Assembly (NCBI GenBank): GCA_018340805.1
Contig: JACMZG010001911.1
Location: 52,804,673-52,868,672 of the forward strand
From: Microvelia longipes
Lineage: Eukaryota; Arthropoda; Insecta; Hemiptera; Veliidae
Length of the DNA: 64,000 bases
Direction: 5' to 3'
Shown here: one piece after another, positions 33,688-47,810 of the stretch
How positions within the stretch are numbered: position 1 is the stretch's first letter
Layout of the letters: each line of letters begins with the position of its first letter
Program-made: the position numbers and the translations under genes
The notes under the pieces: generated by a model
What the model was told of the DNA's origin: nothing
What the model saw: the letters and a program-made list of their open reading frames with translations, nothing else
Databases searched by the model: none

Positions 33688-36600
33688 CTACGAAGGAGGT
33701 TGTCTTCGTGGTCTTCCTCGTCGTCTTATAGGTTCAACTGGTGTTGGAGCTGAGTTGCCTACAAATGGAGTCAGTTGAGATGTATGATATTTTCCTAACG
33801 CAATGGTTGGGTTCTTTATATCTCTGCTACTATATACGATGTTGGGGACACACATTCTACAATTATGTACGGTCCATCTCGCTTAGGGATCAGTTTGCTC
33901 GTCACGCCAGCAGATTTATTACTCAATTTGTGACAGTCTACTAAAACTTTATCGCCTGGTTTGTATTTTGGGGTCGGTCTGCGCGTGCGGTCGCCATACT
34001 CCTTTTGCTTGTCCTGCTCTTTTTCTACTTTTTCTTTGGCGTTTCTCCAAACTTCCTGTAGTTTTTTCAGGTAAGGAGTTATCTGTGGGACGAAGTTATC
34101 ATTATCTAAAATCTCCCTCATGTCATGTTCCACGTCACTTATTGTCCGAAGCTCTCTCCCAAAAGTGAGATAGGCCGGAGTGTATCCTGTGGCTGATGAC
34201 ATAGCTGAATTCATTGCGAACCGAATCATTGGTAGCTTTGTATCCCATGTTGTATGATCCTTTCCTACAAGAATCGCCAACTGTGGTTTTAAGTCTATTT
34301 TTCCTCTCAACCGGATTTGCCTCTGGGTGATACAAAGCTGTTAGACATTGATCAATCTTTAAAACGTGGCATACCTGCTGCATAACTGCGCTAATAAATT
34401 GTACTCCGTTGTCGCTTGTTATCCGTCTGCAGAGCCCATAACGTAAAAATACTTCTTCTATTAACTTCTTTGCACATTCCTCTGCCGTAGCACTTACCAG
34501 GGGAAATAACTCAACCCACCGGGAAGCTTTATCCTCGACTACCAAAACCCATTTGTTGCCTTGTTGTGAAACTGGCAATGGGCCGAATAGATCGACGGAT
34601 AGTGACTCAAATCTTCTGGAGTATATGGTGTTTGTATTAGACAGCTGGTTTCAAGTTGGATGCCTTATACTTCTGGCAACTGACACACTTTTTCACATAC
34701 TCTGCCACGTCCTTTCGCATTCCTGGCCAGTAAAACGTTGGGGTTAAACGGTATAACGTCCTTTCTGCTCCATAGTGACCGGCCATTGGGGCATCATGAT
34801 GCTTTTTCAAGATATCAATTCTTTTTTGTTTAGGTACCACTAACTGAGCTTCGTCGCAATCAGAATCTGCTTGGTACCGATACAGAACTCCGTCGTTCAT
34901 TATGTACCCACGTTTTGTCCACGACGCGACGTTCTCAGGACATTTATTGTTTTCTAAATCCTTTATTATTTTGTTAAGGTTGTCATCCTTTTCTTGTTCC
35001 TTTCTTAAAGAATCTTTAGAAATGGCTGGGAATGTTGCCTGGGCTGACTCCATCACTACATTTTCCATTGGAGGTCTTGATAGGGTGTCTGCTACCACAT
35101 TGGACCTTCCTGGAGCATAGTCGATATTTATTTGAATGGTTGAAGTTTTTAGTGCCCATCTTGCAATCTTCCCGAAGGAGATTTTTAGGGACATCAGCCA
35201 TTTTAAAGGTTGATGGTCAGTTTTTATAAATATTTCGTTGCACTCGATATAACTCCTAAACCGCTCCACCGCCCAGACTATGCTAAAGCCTCTTGTTGGA
35301 GTAGTTTCTCTCTGCGGGTGTTAAAAGCTTGCTCGCGTATTCAACGGGTCTTTCTTCTGATCCCTCCCCCTGCATCAGAGCTGCTCCTACAGCATAATTG
35401 CTGGCGTCTGTCTCAAGATAAAGGTTTATCAAAATCAGCTCTTTGCAGAACCGGTGCTTGAGTTAAACTCTGTTTTAGCTTTTCGAATGCTTCTTCTTCA
35501 AGTTTACCCCACTTCCATATAGCTTTGTCTTTTGTCAGTTCTGTCAGCGGTCGGGCGATTTCTGCAAAATGTGGAATAAATTTTCTGAACCACGAGCACG
35601 TCTGCACAAAGGATAGCAATTGTTTTAAATTTTTAGGAGGTGGTCTATCTAACACTGCTGAAATTTTATCAGGATCTGCCTGAATTCCTTCCTGTGAAAT
35701 GGTGTGCCCTAGGTATTTTACACTTGAATTAACAAAAACGCTTTTCTCCCGGTTCACTCTTAGCTTAAAACAGACTTAATCTATCAAATACTAATTGTAA
35801 ATCTCTAAGATGTTGTCGAATGTTTCGGACATTATTAAAATGTCGTCCAGGTAAGCAATAATACATATGTCTTTTAGCGCGGATTTCATCTTGTCTATGA
35901 GCCTTTGGAATGTGGCACCCGCGTTTTTCAGACCAAAAGGCATGCGTTTAAACCTGTAGGATCCTAATGGCGTCACGAATGCTGTCTTGTCTCTATCTTG
36001 CTGTCGAACGCTAACCTGCCAGTACCCTGATCTTAAATCTAGAGACGAAACAAATGCCACCTTCTTCGATTCGTGGAGTAAATCTTCGATCCTTTGCATC
36101 GGATATTTATCGCTGACAGTCACAGCATTTAGGTTCCTGAAATCTACACATACCCTAACTTGACCATTCTTCTTAGGGATCATTAACACGGGAGATGCCC
36201 ATGGTGATTCGCACTCCTCTATAATGTCTTCGGCCAGCATCTTTTCTATTTCTTTATCTAACACTTTTTTTCTCTGCGGTAATAGCCTATATGGAGGTAC
36301 CGAAATTGGAGCTTGTCCTTCTTTTGTGATGATGGCATGATCTGCAAAAGTAGTTGCCTCTCCAGCGTTGTTAAACACTGAGGAGTTCCTTTCCAAAAGT
36401 TCTGTCAGTTCTAATCTCTGCTTACTTGTCAGATTTGGTGCCTCATCCTCCCGGAGTGAAATAGCATGAGCTGATTTTTTCTCATTAGTCGCCTTATCTT
36501 TTTCTGCTCGTGTTTTCTTCACAAAACTAAATTTGTTGTTTGAGTTTTCCTTGAAGAAAAAAATATTTTCTACTATATCTGGGATTAGTTTAGCATCCCT

Positions 36601-37924
36601 CATAAAATCAACTCCCAGTAACGTAGCATTGTCTCCGGCATCTTTAAGAGCAATCATTCTAGTTTTTACTGTTTTACCAGCGATCTGAATGTCTATCATG
36701 CCGACGAATCCACTTCTTGGTGCTTTTATGCCGTCAGCTAAAGTGAGATTTAAATTTACCGGGGATAGCTCTACTATGTCTTTTATCTTTTCATAAACAT
36801 TACGACCCATTAGACTACAAGTGGCTCCTGTGTCTAGTCTTGCTGTACCCTTAAATCCGCAGATAGATATAGGTACGAGCAACGGTTCTACTTTAATGCT
36901 GTCCTGGGCTGCCGTGTATAATTCTTCGTCAATTTCCACCGTATTTGCACTTTTACTTCCCTCATTGTTACAGTGTTTGCATTGAGCTCGGACTACTCCA
37001 GAAGCTCCACAGCCATAACACCTAACTTTCTTCATCGGTTCTGTATCCATGGTTTTGAGAGAACTTGGCTCGTTACTCTCTAATTTCTTCTTTAACCTGC
37101 AATTAGAAGCGTCATGATTGATCTTTCGACACAAGGTACAACGCGTACGTCCCTTAGGTTTAAACAGATGCATCAGTATCATCTGGTTTTAAGACTTCTT
37201 CTACGGTTTCACATTGCTTTAAGAGATCCGCTATGTCCTTAATATTATCTCTGTGTACTCTTTCTCTTAAAATCCTACTTAGTTTACTATAAATTATATC
37301 AAGTTGCACGGTCTCTCCTAATTCATATGGTAAATCGGCAAAAAGCGCGAACATTTCAAAAATAAACACCTGTGCCGACTTGTTACCATGTTCTAATTTG
37401 AATATATTTTGGAAGGTACGATACGCGGGTTTATCTCCACTAAATGCCTTACGCAACTCTTTAATCGCCTCTTTCCAAGATTTTATTCTATTCTTCACCC
37501 CTAACCACCATTTAGCTGCAAGACCAGTAAGTAACATAGGTAACCCGAGTAAAGCATTTTCATCAGATACTTTCGCACAGTCTTTATAAACCTTGACTGC
37601 GTCTAAAAAGACAAGTACATCAGAGCCCTTATCACCATCAAATCTGGCTGTGCACTTAGTAAAATTTCCAGACTTTTCGTTTTTGTCTAGGGAATAAACT
37701 TTGTGCAAAAGTTTCTCTTGAAATTCACTGTTCATTCTATGAACTATACCTAACAATTCGCCAAACTGTTCTTGGCTAAATGTAATAGAGGGCTTACCTT
37801 TAGGACTTGTATCAGATTGGCCAGCTTTCTCATTTACCTTACGGGGTCGGAGGTTGTATCCTTCCGTCTTCTCTCCTTCTTCATTACTAAAACTTTCATC
37901 AAATGTATCATCTGAATCAGACAT
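33688..37924 (-). pseudogene. gypsy gag-pol, few frameshifts (right copy)
   Basis: Gag (37924-37160) begins MSDSDDTFDESF. It is acidic, with a basic YNLRPRKV segment, and leads into a CCHC knuckle (CTLCRKINHDASNC, about 37140-37099). A second knuckle-like CYGCGASGVVRAQC has Val where His is expected. Protease has LDTGATCSLMG (DTGA at 36834-36823). RT has PVLMIPKKNG, SSLDLRSGYWQV, MPFGLKNAGATFQR and YLDD at 35853-35842. RNase H has KTDHQPLKWL and GRSNVVADTLSR. Integrase shows an HHCC zinc region, SDNGVQFIS and a GPY/F-type end. An extra A near 37163 splits gag from pol here but not in the left copy, so gag and pol appear to share one frame. Other shifts lie near 35770, 35330, 34640 and 34305. 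Confidence 0.92.
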
Positions 37925-37927
37925 TTT

Positions 37928-37939
37928 CGTTGGGCGCCA
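37928..37939 (-). other. Primer-binding site, tRNA-Lys type (right copy)
   Basis: TGGCGCCCAACG on the minus strand, one base from the LTR. The gag ATG follows only three bases later. Confidence 0.85.
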
Positions 37940-37940
37940 G

Positions 37941-38058
37941 TGTAGAACTACTAGTTAATTATAACCAATAACTAAGCGTAACAAATATAAATATATTCAT
38001 TCTTACAATAAAACTAAAATACAACAAACATTGACAGCTTGTCAATAACATAATGCCA
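37941..38058 (-). repeat. 5' LTR of gypsy element (right copy)
   Basis: 118 bp, TG...CA in element orientation, identical in design to 23411-23528. Confidence 0.9.
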
Positions 38059-38059
38059 C

Positions 38060-38062
<3 letters not shown>

Positions 38063-38145
<83 letters not shown>

Positions 38146-38150
38146 ATATT
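38063..38150. repeat. (TA)n microsatellite
   Basis: TA tract between gypsy and LINE. Confidence 0.9.
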
Positions 38151-38174
38151 TTTTTTACTTTAAGTTACAGAAAA

Positions 38175-39205
38175 TTCAGATCCCATCATTCCACTATCCA
38201 ACAATGCCACCGACTTGTCGATGTCATTGCCTCCTCCCTTGAGAGAAAAAAGTACTGTTCAGCGGTCTTTCTTGACGAGGCTCAGGCCTTTGATAGAGTT
38301 TGGCATCCTGGCTTACTTTGGAAACTCAAGGCGTCATTCCCTTTACTTACTTCCTTATTCTAAAGTCCTTCCTTGCAGATAGATACTTTCGGGTCAGTTA
38401 TGGATCGTCATTCTCATCAATCTATGCTATTAAGGCAGGAGTCCTCAAGGCAGTATTTTAGGACCAGTCTTGTATTCTTTTTTACACCCATGATATCCAG
38501 ATCACCCATCAACAATCCTTGGACCTTTTGCCGATGATAAAGCTATCCTTTCAGTTCACGAGAACCACATAATTGCTTCTGATATCACCCAAAACTACCT
38601 CCTCCTTTTAGAGCCTTGGTTGAGGAAATGGAGGATTAAAATTAACGAACAAAAAAGTGTTCACGTCACTTTCGCCCTCCGTATTGATACTTGTCCTCCA
38701 GTCACCCTCAATCAAGTTCTCATTCCTCAATCATCCTCCGTCCGATACCTTGGCCTAAACCTTGACAGACGATTGAACTGGCAGCTACACACTAAAATTA
38801 AACGTTCTGACGTTACAAGACAATACAAGTTCTTGCTGCGTCTTTTAGACCATAGGTCAAAATTATCACTGAGCAACAAGCTTCGAATTTATAATGTAGT
38901 CCTAAAACCCGCGTGGGCCTATGGTCTAGAAGTGTGGGGTAGCACCAATCCTCCAAACCCTCCAGTCAAAAATCCTTAGGAAAATCACCAATGCTCCATT
39001 CTATGTTTCAAACCTTACCATCCATAATGACCTCAATGTCCCATTTGTCAGAGACCTCTCTAAATCCCGTTATCAAAAATTCCATGAATCCCTTGTCGAT
39101 CATCCCAATCCTCTTGTACAACTACTTTCCTCTGAAACCCTTCTGGACAATCCTGTCAGACGTCTGAGACGGCAGTGGCCCAGAGATCAATTAAACCCGC
39201 AATAA
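38175..39205 (+). pseudogene. Reverse transcriptase (ORF2) fragment (right copy)
   Basis: It reads FRSHHSTIQQCHRLVD at the 5' edge without the shift present in the left copy. It loses frame at about 38330 and 38442 (one C missing before the motif B Gly-Ser) and near 38497. It is then open from about 38620 through AWAYGLEVWG. Past the shared shift near 38979 the alternative frame continues to TAA at 39203-39205, ending WPRDQLNPQ. The endonuclease is absent because of 5' truncation. Confidence 0.88.
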
Positions 39206-39640
39206 TACCGCCTCCCCCTAAGGGTACTGCAGCCTTCCCCAGCTAAAATCTGTGGCTATAAATAGCCTCTTCTTGAGACCTTAGCTGTTAGAGGCTGCAG
39301 GCTCTTTAGGTTATATGCTCCCTATCTTATCTTTCATTTTATATTTTAGTAATATAATTATTTTACTTAACTATTTCTATCTATTTTTACTATTATTTAT
39401 CCATCTTATTTATTTATTTATTTATTTTTATTTTTTATTTTTTTTTTATTATTATTATTTATCTATTTACCACTATATTTTACTAGCTTAATTACTCCCG
39501 CCTGAGTGCAATCACTGGATTGTTTCTCTACCAAGTCTCTCAAGCCACTTAAACCATTTAACTCTAATACTTGTAACAATCATAATTGTTGTTGTATTAA
39601 TCAATAAAATATGTTAAAAGAAAAAAAAAAAAAAAAAAAA
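38175..39640 (+). mobile_element. 5'-truncated Jockey-like LINE (right copy)
   Basis: Same insertion as 23643-25111. Target-site duplications AAGTTACAGAAAA are at 38162-38174 and 39641-39653. It ends with AATAAA and a poly-A tail (39621-39640). Confidence 0.95.
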
Positions 39641-39688
39641 AAGTTACAGAAAAGTTTTTTTAACCACTCAGACGTATAAAACAAACAA

Positions 39689-39812
<124 letters not shown>

Positions 39813-42052
39813 TGTATGTATATGTGAAGTGTGTGTGTGTTTAACAAAACTTGGCGTGGTGTTGGAAGATTTTAGAACCTGTGTTGTTTTTTCAAGTTAC
39901 GACCTCATTAATTTTTTCTAATTTCCTTTAAACAATATGGCATATGTTAATGTAGATGGAAAACCACATTATTTGAGTCTGATTCAGCTTGATCGGACCA
40001 TTTTAAGCGGCGTGAAAGCGCTTAAGATGGTCCGATTGAAATGTTGGTTGATTGTGTAATATTAATAATAATAATTTATAGTTATGGTATAGTATGATTT
40101 AATATGTATTTATAAGAAATTTAAATAGAGAGTAGCATAGTAACCTTCTCCTGACGGTCCAATCTCATGGACCCTGGAGTAGGCTTATGAGTTGTTGGTA
40201 TTATTTTACTCTACTTTGTAAATAAAAGTCATTTTCTTTTTTTCTTTCATCTTCCTAAGCAGCGCAATCGCCATACTTTTTTTATCTTGTATAAACTGAC
40301 ACTTATAGAATCAACTTCTTGTTAGACTTAAGTAACAGAACTCGATACAATGTAATATCAAAGACCTAACAATTTTTAATTAGATAGATAAAGTGAGTGG
40401 TGTTAAAACGTAACGTGAGTTTGTATAAAACTTGAACCTACATCAAAACTCATACTTCCACTCAACCCTTAAGTTGTAAAACACAGCTCACCTGAATCAC
40501 GATTAAAATCCATTTGGACACAAGAGTTTATGACAATGATGAACTAGTTGGATGTATAATACATTGTAATTTACCATTGGTATTTACAGTTAGCGTTCAG
40601 CTTCGTATTAAAAAAGAACGAATCCGATGAAGGGAGAATACCTTCTGCCGAAACGTCGTTAATTACAAAAAGCAATAATAATGAATACTGTATTCACATA
40701 ATTCACCATCGACTCAAACTTATGTTTAAGACCTGCAAAACTAATAATTTGCTTGTCGATTCAAACTAGAGTGATATATTAATAATAATTGTTACAATCA
40801 ATTGACTTTAGGATCAAAATAATAAAAATATAAGGTGGTATATAAAACGTTACTGTAGTTAAGTCACTGCAATAGCTTTTCCTAAAGTCCCTTCAAGCAT
40901 AAGGATTAAGGTAATATCTAGAATCTAGCACACAGCTTTAGGGAATAATTTAACACTAAAATTCTACATTATAATACTCTAAGCTTACTTTAATATACAA
41001 CTAAGTTATTTCCGTATTTTAAGGAAAATTATTTTATCTATAAATTATCAAAAAAACCTTTTTACTTAAAACTTCATAACATCATCACAAACTAGGAAAT
41101 ATTATAGTTTTAAACTTAATAATCTATAATTACATCTTTCAGCTCCCAACGCTAATTATGTCGACTTTTTCAAATGTATAAACATAACAAGTAAGTATAT
41201 AAGCAGAAGTATAGTCTTATTAAAAATTGATTTAAAAATCTTTACGTGATTAAAATTCAGGATTTTACAACGTAAATGATATTTAAATTTAATGAATACT
41301 GAAGTATAAGGCTATAAAGAATTTATTAAATTCACTAGAAATTTTATAACTCACTTATGATCAGTTGACATATTATATTTTAAGTCCTAAATATTTATAT
41401 GTTACGTACCTAAAATAAATCAGACTATACTAATTAAGTAAAAACGAGTAGTCGTATACAATGTACACAGATATTAATTGAGTATACAGAAACAAAAATA
41501 CTCCTCATTCAGACAAATAATTATACATCTTGTCAATCAACCTTTATAATTACTTAAACTACTGTTGAATAATATAGTTTCAAATACTAACTACTGTTTT
41601 ATGTCTTATATAAATAAATAGAAATTATATTGTATGAATTATAGGTTGCTAATATGAACTATCATATCTCCATAACGATGAATGACAGTCATGGTCTTTC
41701 AAAGGTGTTAGCACCTTGAGTAGCCATCAAAACACTTGATGCGTTGGAAGGTTTCTGCTAAAATTAATTACTATATGAATTCTGATTTATTTAATTGTGA
41801 AAAATATATTTTTGCGTCATTGGAGTTAAAGTAGCAACTTTTTCTGAGCAATTAATTTGGTACTTCTAAAAGGTTAGATAAAGTATGAATTACGAATTTA
41901 AAGGCTTTAAAATAGAGTTTTAATGGATTCAATTAAAAGCTTATAGATCCCGAGGAATAGCTCGTGTTAAAAATTATCCTAAGAATAATATAAAGAATTA
42001 CTTATGAGTGAAAGAATAAAACCAAAATTTCAATTATTCAAAATTATTTTAT
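39813..42052. other. AT-rich sequence (right copy of 25291-27530)
   Basis: No gene. It contains the GAAA-type hairpin at 40622-40659. Substitutions against the left copy, such as GACGATCC versus GACGGTCC (about 40154), show that the copies are not merely the same reads. Confidence 0.5.
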
Positions 42053-42248
42053 AAGGTAATGGTCAGATAAAAAAAAAACAAATTTGAGCTTTCGGCTTAC
42101 TCAGCTGGCTATTGTTAGATTAATATATCTAATGTTTCTATTTTATGTGTTATCTGATTCAGTTTGGAATAAAACTACTTCTAAAGAAGGCCTAGTTTAG
42201 GGCCGAAAGCTCAAATTTGTGATTTAATTTTTTTCTGACCATTACCTC
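42053..42248. repeat. Inverted-repeat element with CGAAAGCTC core (right copy)
   Basis: Equivalent to 27531-27719. Confidence 0.7.
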
Positions 42249-42387
42249 AAAATTAATCTTGTTTAAATAGTTTGGTCAATAATTTTATATAAGTTTTTTA
42301 TTTCAATTATTTTGCAAATTATATAAGAAGGAGACCACTTTATCTTATACTCTAAACTATGGTCACCTTTCAGCAGAATCACTCCAT

Positions 42388-42648
42388 ATGTGGTGTAAGC
42401 ATTATCAGACAAGAAGAGCGCGTTCAGCGTTGAATATTATACATTATTTTGAGTCTAAATTGATATCGAAAATTGGAATACATTCATGGGACAAATTCAT
42501 TTTTGGTCTGTCTAAAACTTCAAGTGTTAACGAAAAAACCGGAATGGACCCCAATCTGGAAATTCCAACGAGGCACGGGTCATTCAGCATTACATATCAG
42601 CGGGAAACCCAAACTGATATAAAATTTAATATAATTAAAATTCTATAG
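42388..42648 (+). other. GC-richer open segment, unrecognised
   Basis: An 86-codon frame starts MWCKHYQTRRARS and ends FNIIKIL before TAG. It follows an acceptor-like TCACCTTTCAG at about 42363-42373. It is clearly less AT-rich than its flanks, and its charged/polar composition is protein-like. The left copy is interrupted by a one-base indel. I recognise no family. It could be an exon, a transposon remnant or chance. Confidence 0.25.
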
Positions 42649-43086
42649 GAGCCAATCAATCTTAGATATTAAAAACCCAAAAGATCAAACGAAAGACAGA
42701 TTTTTTAAGGTCTTATTTTTTATTATTCATATTAATTTTATTTTATGCATTATCATTTGTAACTCCTAAATACTTTAATAATTATTTTAAAAGTTTTGAT
42801 TATTTTGATAATAATTTAAACTCCTTGCTTGCTCGTTATATTTGTGTAAAATAAAATAAAAATAAAGTAAAGTATTTAATTTTTTTTATAGACATCTTCC
42901 CTCCCCCACTCAACAAAATAGTAAGCAATATGTCTGTAAAGCGATGTTATTACTTTGCAAATTAATTTTTGACTCGCTTCACTCGTATCTACATACAAAT
43001 TTTTGTGGCAATAAAATCTCGTATTAGAGCCTAGCTAAGTAATCTAATGTAATATGTAGTAAGAAATATTGTGGTCATGGATAAAG
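42649..43086. other. AT-rich sequence, no feature
   Basis: Right-copy equivalent of 28100-28555. It contains one CpG-motif relic at about 42970. Confidence 0.4.
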
Positions 43087-44830
<1,744 letters not shown>

Positions 44831-44916
44831 GTAGCATGAGAAAAGGCGAAGTGAGAATCAATCAACCTAAAGCTTAACTAGGGGTGTTGAGCTATTTGGC
44901 TGCATAAAACGTTTGC

Positions 44917-45628
44917 CTCCAATTCGAATAAAAACGTTATAGTCCAAGATTCAGGCCTAAAAAATGTGACTCATTTTGTACTACTTCAAACCAAATTATT
45001 CTAGGAATTTAAATTATGAAGGAAAAGCATGTCTGCCTATCCAGCGTGCGCTCGCTCGAAATATTAGAAAAGCGCATAATTTCCAGTTTTCTCGTAATAA
45101 GTGGTTCCCTGTAGGTCGTCAGCAAAACATGCAGAGAACATTTATTAAAGCTGATAAAATTTCCTATAAAACAAGAGTTTTTTGTCAAAATTGGATAACT
45201 ACAACTAAAATTATGACAGTTGTTAAGAGACAAAGAGCCAATATGTTTCCAAAAATTCGCTGACTTTGCATAAATTAACTATTTTTTAGTGTTTTGAAAG
45301 AGCCATAACTTTAGTTGCAGTCATCCGATTTTGATTATTAAATACTCAATTTATAGAACATTTTATTGCCTTTAAAAATGTTTTCTTCGTGTTTTGCACA
45401 CGACCTACAGGGAACCACTTATTTCAAGGAAACTAAAATTTGTGCGATTTTCTAAAAATTTAAACGAGCGCATTCATATGAAGGGCTCCACTCTGGACAG
45501 GCAGACTATGTTTTTTCTTCATAATTTAAGGTATATTTTCAGAAAAATTTGGTTTGAAGTAGTACAAAATGAGTCACATTTTTTCAGGTCCTGTTCTGTG
45601 ACTATTACTTCTAATTCGAGAAAGGCTT
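44917..45628. mobile_element. Fold-back element, about 0.7 kb (right copy)
   Basis: Equivalent to 30381-31087. The arms contain CCCTGTAGGTCGT and its complement. Confidence 0.75.
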
Positions 45629-46118
45629 AAAATAAGTGATTTCATGTGTTTAGAATAAACACGAATAGTTCATAAAGAAGCTACAATAAAAACATGATAC
45701 GTCTACCTACTTTTCCTCACATCTTCGGTCTTGCTGTGCTCGACCTCAGTATATTATCCAAAGTCTAGGGGGTGTTTTAGTTTTGGACTCGTTTCGGTCG
45801 TTCTCAGAATTTCATGGTTACCCGAAGCTTAAGGTGGCATTGATCCGGACTCACTACGCTTGAACTCAGAGCTATTAGATAACCAAATGTCAAACTTGCC
45901 TAGTTAATTATTGCCTAGACAAATAACACGGTTGATAGGCATTTAATTAAATAATACGGGTTATACTTTTATATCATGTTCACGAACGCATTAAAGACCC
46001 CGTAATCATTCTCGGCTGCCTAGTTTTTTATTAGTATAGTTCTTTATGAGAATATTATATTGCATTATTATATCACATAATTTGCTCATTTAAATTTTAT
46101 GCGGTAAAACATTATATA
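45629..46118. other. AT-rich sequence with CpG-motif relics
   Basis: Right-copy equivalent of 31088-31583. Confidence 0.45.
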
Positions 46119-46403
46119 GACCAAGAGCCCAGGGGTGTTTTGGTAAAAAAGTGTAATGGTGTGGAACCGGTCTCAATTTTTCGTAAATACCTTCCTGAAC
46201 AAGGATCTGCAATTCTGCCGACTCGTATCAGATGGGTGTCCCAGGCAGAACCTTTGACCCCTAAAGAGTGTTCTGCCTGGGACACCCATCCGATACGAGT
46301 CGGTAGAATTGCAGATCCTTGTTCAGGAAGGTATTTACGAAAAATTGAGACCGGTTCCAGCCATTACACTTTTTATTAACAAAACACCCCTGGGCTCTTG
46401 GTC
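46119..46403. mobile_element. Hairpin MITE, TA target site (right copy)
   Basis: A 285 bp palindrome from GACCAAGAGCCCAGGGG to CCCCTGGGCTCTTGGTC, flanked by TA on both sides (46117-46118, 46404-46405). The loop is about ACCTTTGACCCCTAAAGAGT. The TA target suggests mobilisation by a Tc1/mariner-type transposase, by inference. Confidence 0.88.
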
Positions 46404-46423
46404 TACTTTGACTGATGTAAACA

Positions 46424-47280
46424 AACTTTTTCATATAATGTTAAGAGTCGCGCCAATAAATATATATGTTCGCCTATCACTTACAAACTGAAAAACGGAC
46501 AGCAATGAAACTTCGACAACTAAATATTTAAATTTACAGACCGTTAAAATTTAAAAATGTAAAGGTCATTATTTTCAAAATTGTGACCAATATCAAAATT
46601 AAATTTAGTGGATCCATTCACGACCAATTGATGTATAATTGTGTCTAATGTCAACTCGATGGGTGCAACATTTAATATTTCAAATAATTGGCGACTCTGA
46701 AAAGTAGGGTATTGTAGTTTGTAAAATATCATCCTCCAGTACAACAAGACCTAAGTCATATTTAGGTTTCAACCCTCTAGCACAAACATAGCGGGAATTA
46801 TGCGTGACGTAGACACACATGCACACGGACATACAGACAGCATGATGCAAACATGCATAAAATTATGATGTAACCTCGGTTTCAGATTTTTAAGGTAAAC
46901 ACACAACTTTTTTTTGTAATTACGTTAGTAGGTGAGGAAAAGTAAAAAAATACTTAACAAGCAAAAAAGCAATGAGCTTAAAGAGTACTGGTGGTGTAAT
47001 GTGTAAGACATTATGATCCTGTCAACAAAACAATGTACATGTTTTATCCCAGTCGTAGCTTCTATGAATTTAAGCGAAGGATTGATATAAATTTATACGA
47101 CGCCCTTAGAAAAAAGGTTTAAGAGGGCAGTTTCGATCCTATGCAACGCCTGATGTTAGAAATAAATAATACTATTAAAATAATAAGATTAAATATTAAA
47201 CCAATACATTGCCTTGTTAGGGAGTAATGTACATTGTTCTCTTCTTAGTCCCCTCATAATAATAAAGATAAAATGTTTAC
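46424..47280 (-). other. Putative aminopeptidase intron with a family-D relative
   Basis: Lies downstream of the splice donor at 47280. Positions 46545-46945 on the minus strand carry D-like blocks: the GTAGGTGAGGAAAAG complement edge, AATCTGAAACCGAGG, a TGTCTGTATGTCC tract and GAGGGTTGAAACC. No second aminopeptidase exon was seen. Confidence 0.5.
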
Positions 47281-47771
47281 CTGTCGAATCCGGCTGCATC
47301 CTTATACTGTGTCCTGTACACTCCACTTCCGTCATCATTGATAACACCTTTATAGGATGCTGTGAGGACGTACGTATTACCAGCACTCAGGCTATGTAAA
47401 GTATATATTACTACCCTCTGTATGTCCTCTTGCAGCTCCAACCTAGTCAAAGGTATAGTAGCTTTAGTAACCGATTCTCTAAGTTTTAAACTAGCATAAT
47501 CGTAATCTAACTTATGTGAATTAAGTATAACACATTCGAGAAAATCCGCTAAAACCGTAAACTTAAATGAGACTTTAGCGGAAAAAGTACCGCGGTCTGC
47601 ATCGGGTACGATTTGAATTTTATATTCTAAAGGTTTGATATCATTTGGCAACCTCCAATCGGACTCGGTTATATTTTGCGACGAAACCGAACTAAATATA
47701 ACACTTAATATTAATATAGACCACATGGCTAGCGAGTCGAAACAAAGACTAGACGTACCAGCGTCTTGCAT
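47281..47771 (-). CDS. M1-family aminopeptidase (aminopeptidase N-like), first coding exon
   Basis: M1 zinc aminopeptidases trim N-terminal residues from peptides. Insect members are often gut brush-border ectoenzymes held by a GPI anchor. The exon starts at ATG 47771-47769, or at a second in-frame ATG at 47726-47724 that opens directly into the signal peptide MWSILILSVIFSSVSS. The mature part begins QNITESDWRLPNDIKPLEYK, the conserved RLP..I.P..Y start of the N-terminal beta-domain. The conserved YKGVINDDGSGVYRTQY follows near the end. The exon closes at a donor (CAG|GTAAAC, 47281/47280) in phase 2. The catalytic GAMEN and HExxH regions lie in exons not present in this window. Frames extended upstream of the ATG start with GTG and are not preferred. 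Confidence 0.9.
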
Positions 47772-47803
47772 GAACCCCTTCCTTTGTACCACCCCCTCTT
47801 GTC

Positions 47804-47810
47804 AGACTGA
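47804..47810 (-). promoter_or_regulatory. Possible initiator (Inr) of the aminopeptidase gene
   Basis: The minus strand reads TCAGTCTGAC at 47810-47801, matching the arthropod initiator core TCAGT. A start here would give a 5' UTR of roughly 35-40 bases before ATG 47771. No TATA box can be asserted in this AT-rich DNA. Confidence 0.3.

Larger units (their letters stand above)
33527..38058 (-). mobile_element. Ty3/gypsy LTR retrotransposon, right copy
   Basis: The better-preserved sequence of the same insertion as 19036-23528, 4.5 kb. LTRs are at 33527-33639 and 37941-38058, the primer-binding site TGGCGCCCAACG is at 37939-37928, and the purine tract is at about 33641-33650. The left end is slightly altered (TAGTAGAAC instead of TGTAGAAC). 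No env gene is present, so this is a retrotransposon and not an errantivirus. Confidence 0.95.

Noticed and set aside
33527..38058. Endogenous retrovirus or errantivirus with env
   Set aside because: The integrase stop is followed within about 50 bases by the purine tract and LTR, leaving no room for an envelope gene.
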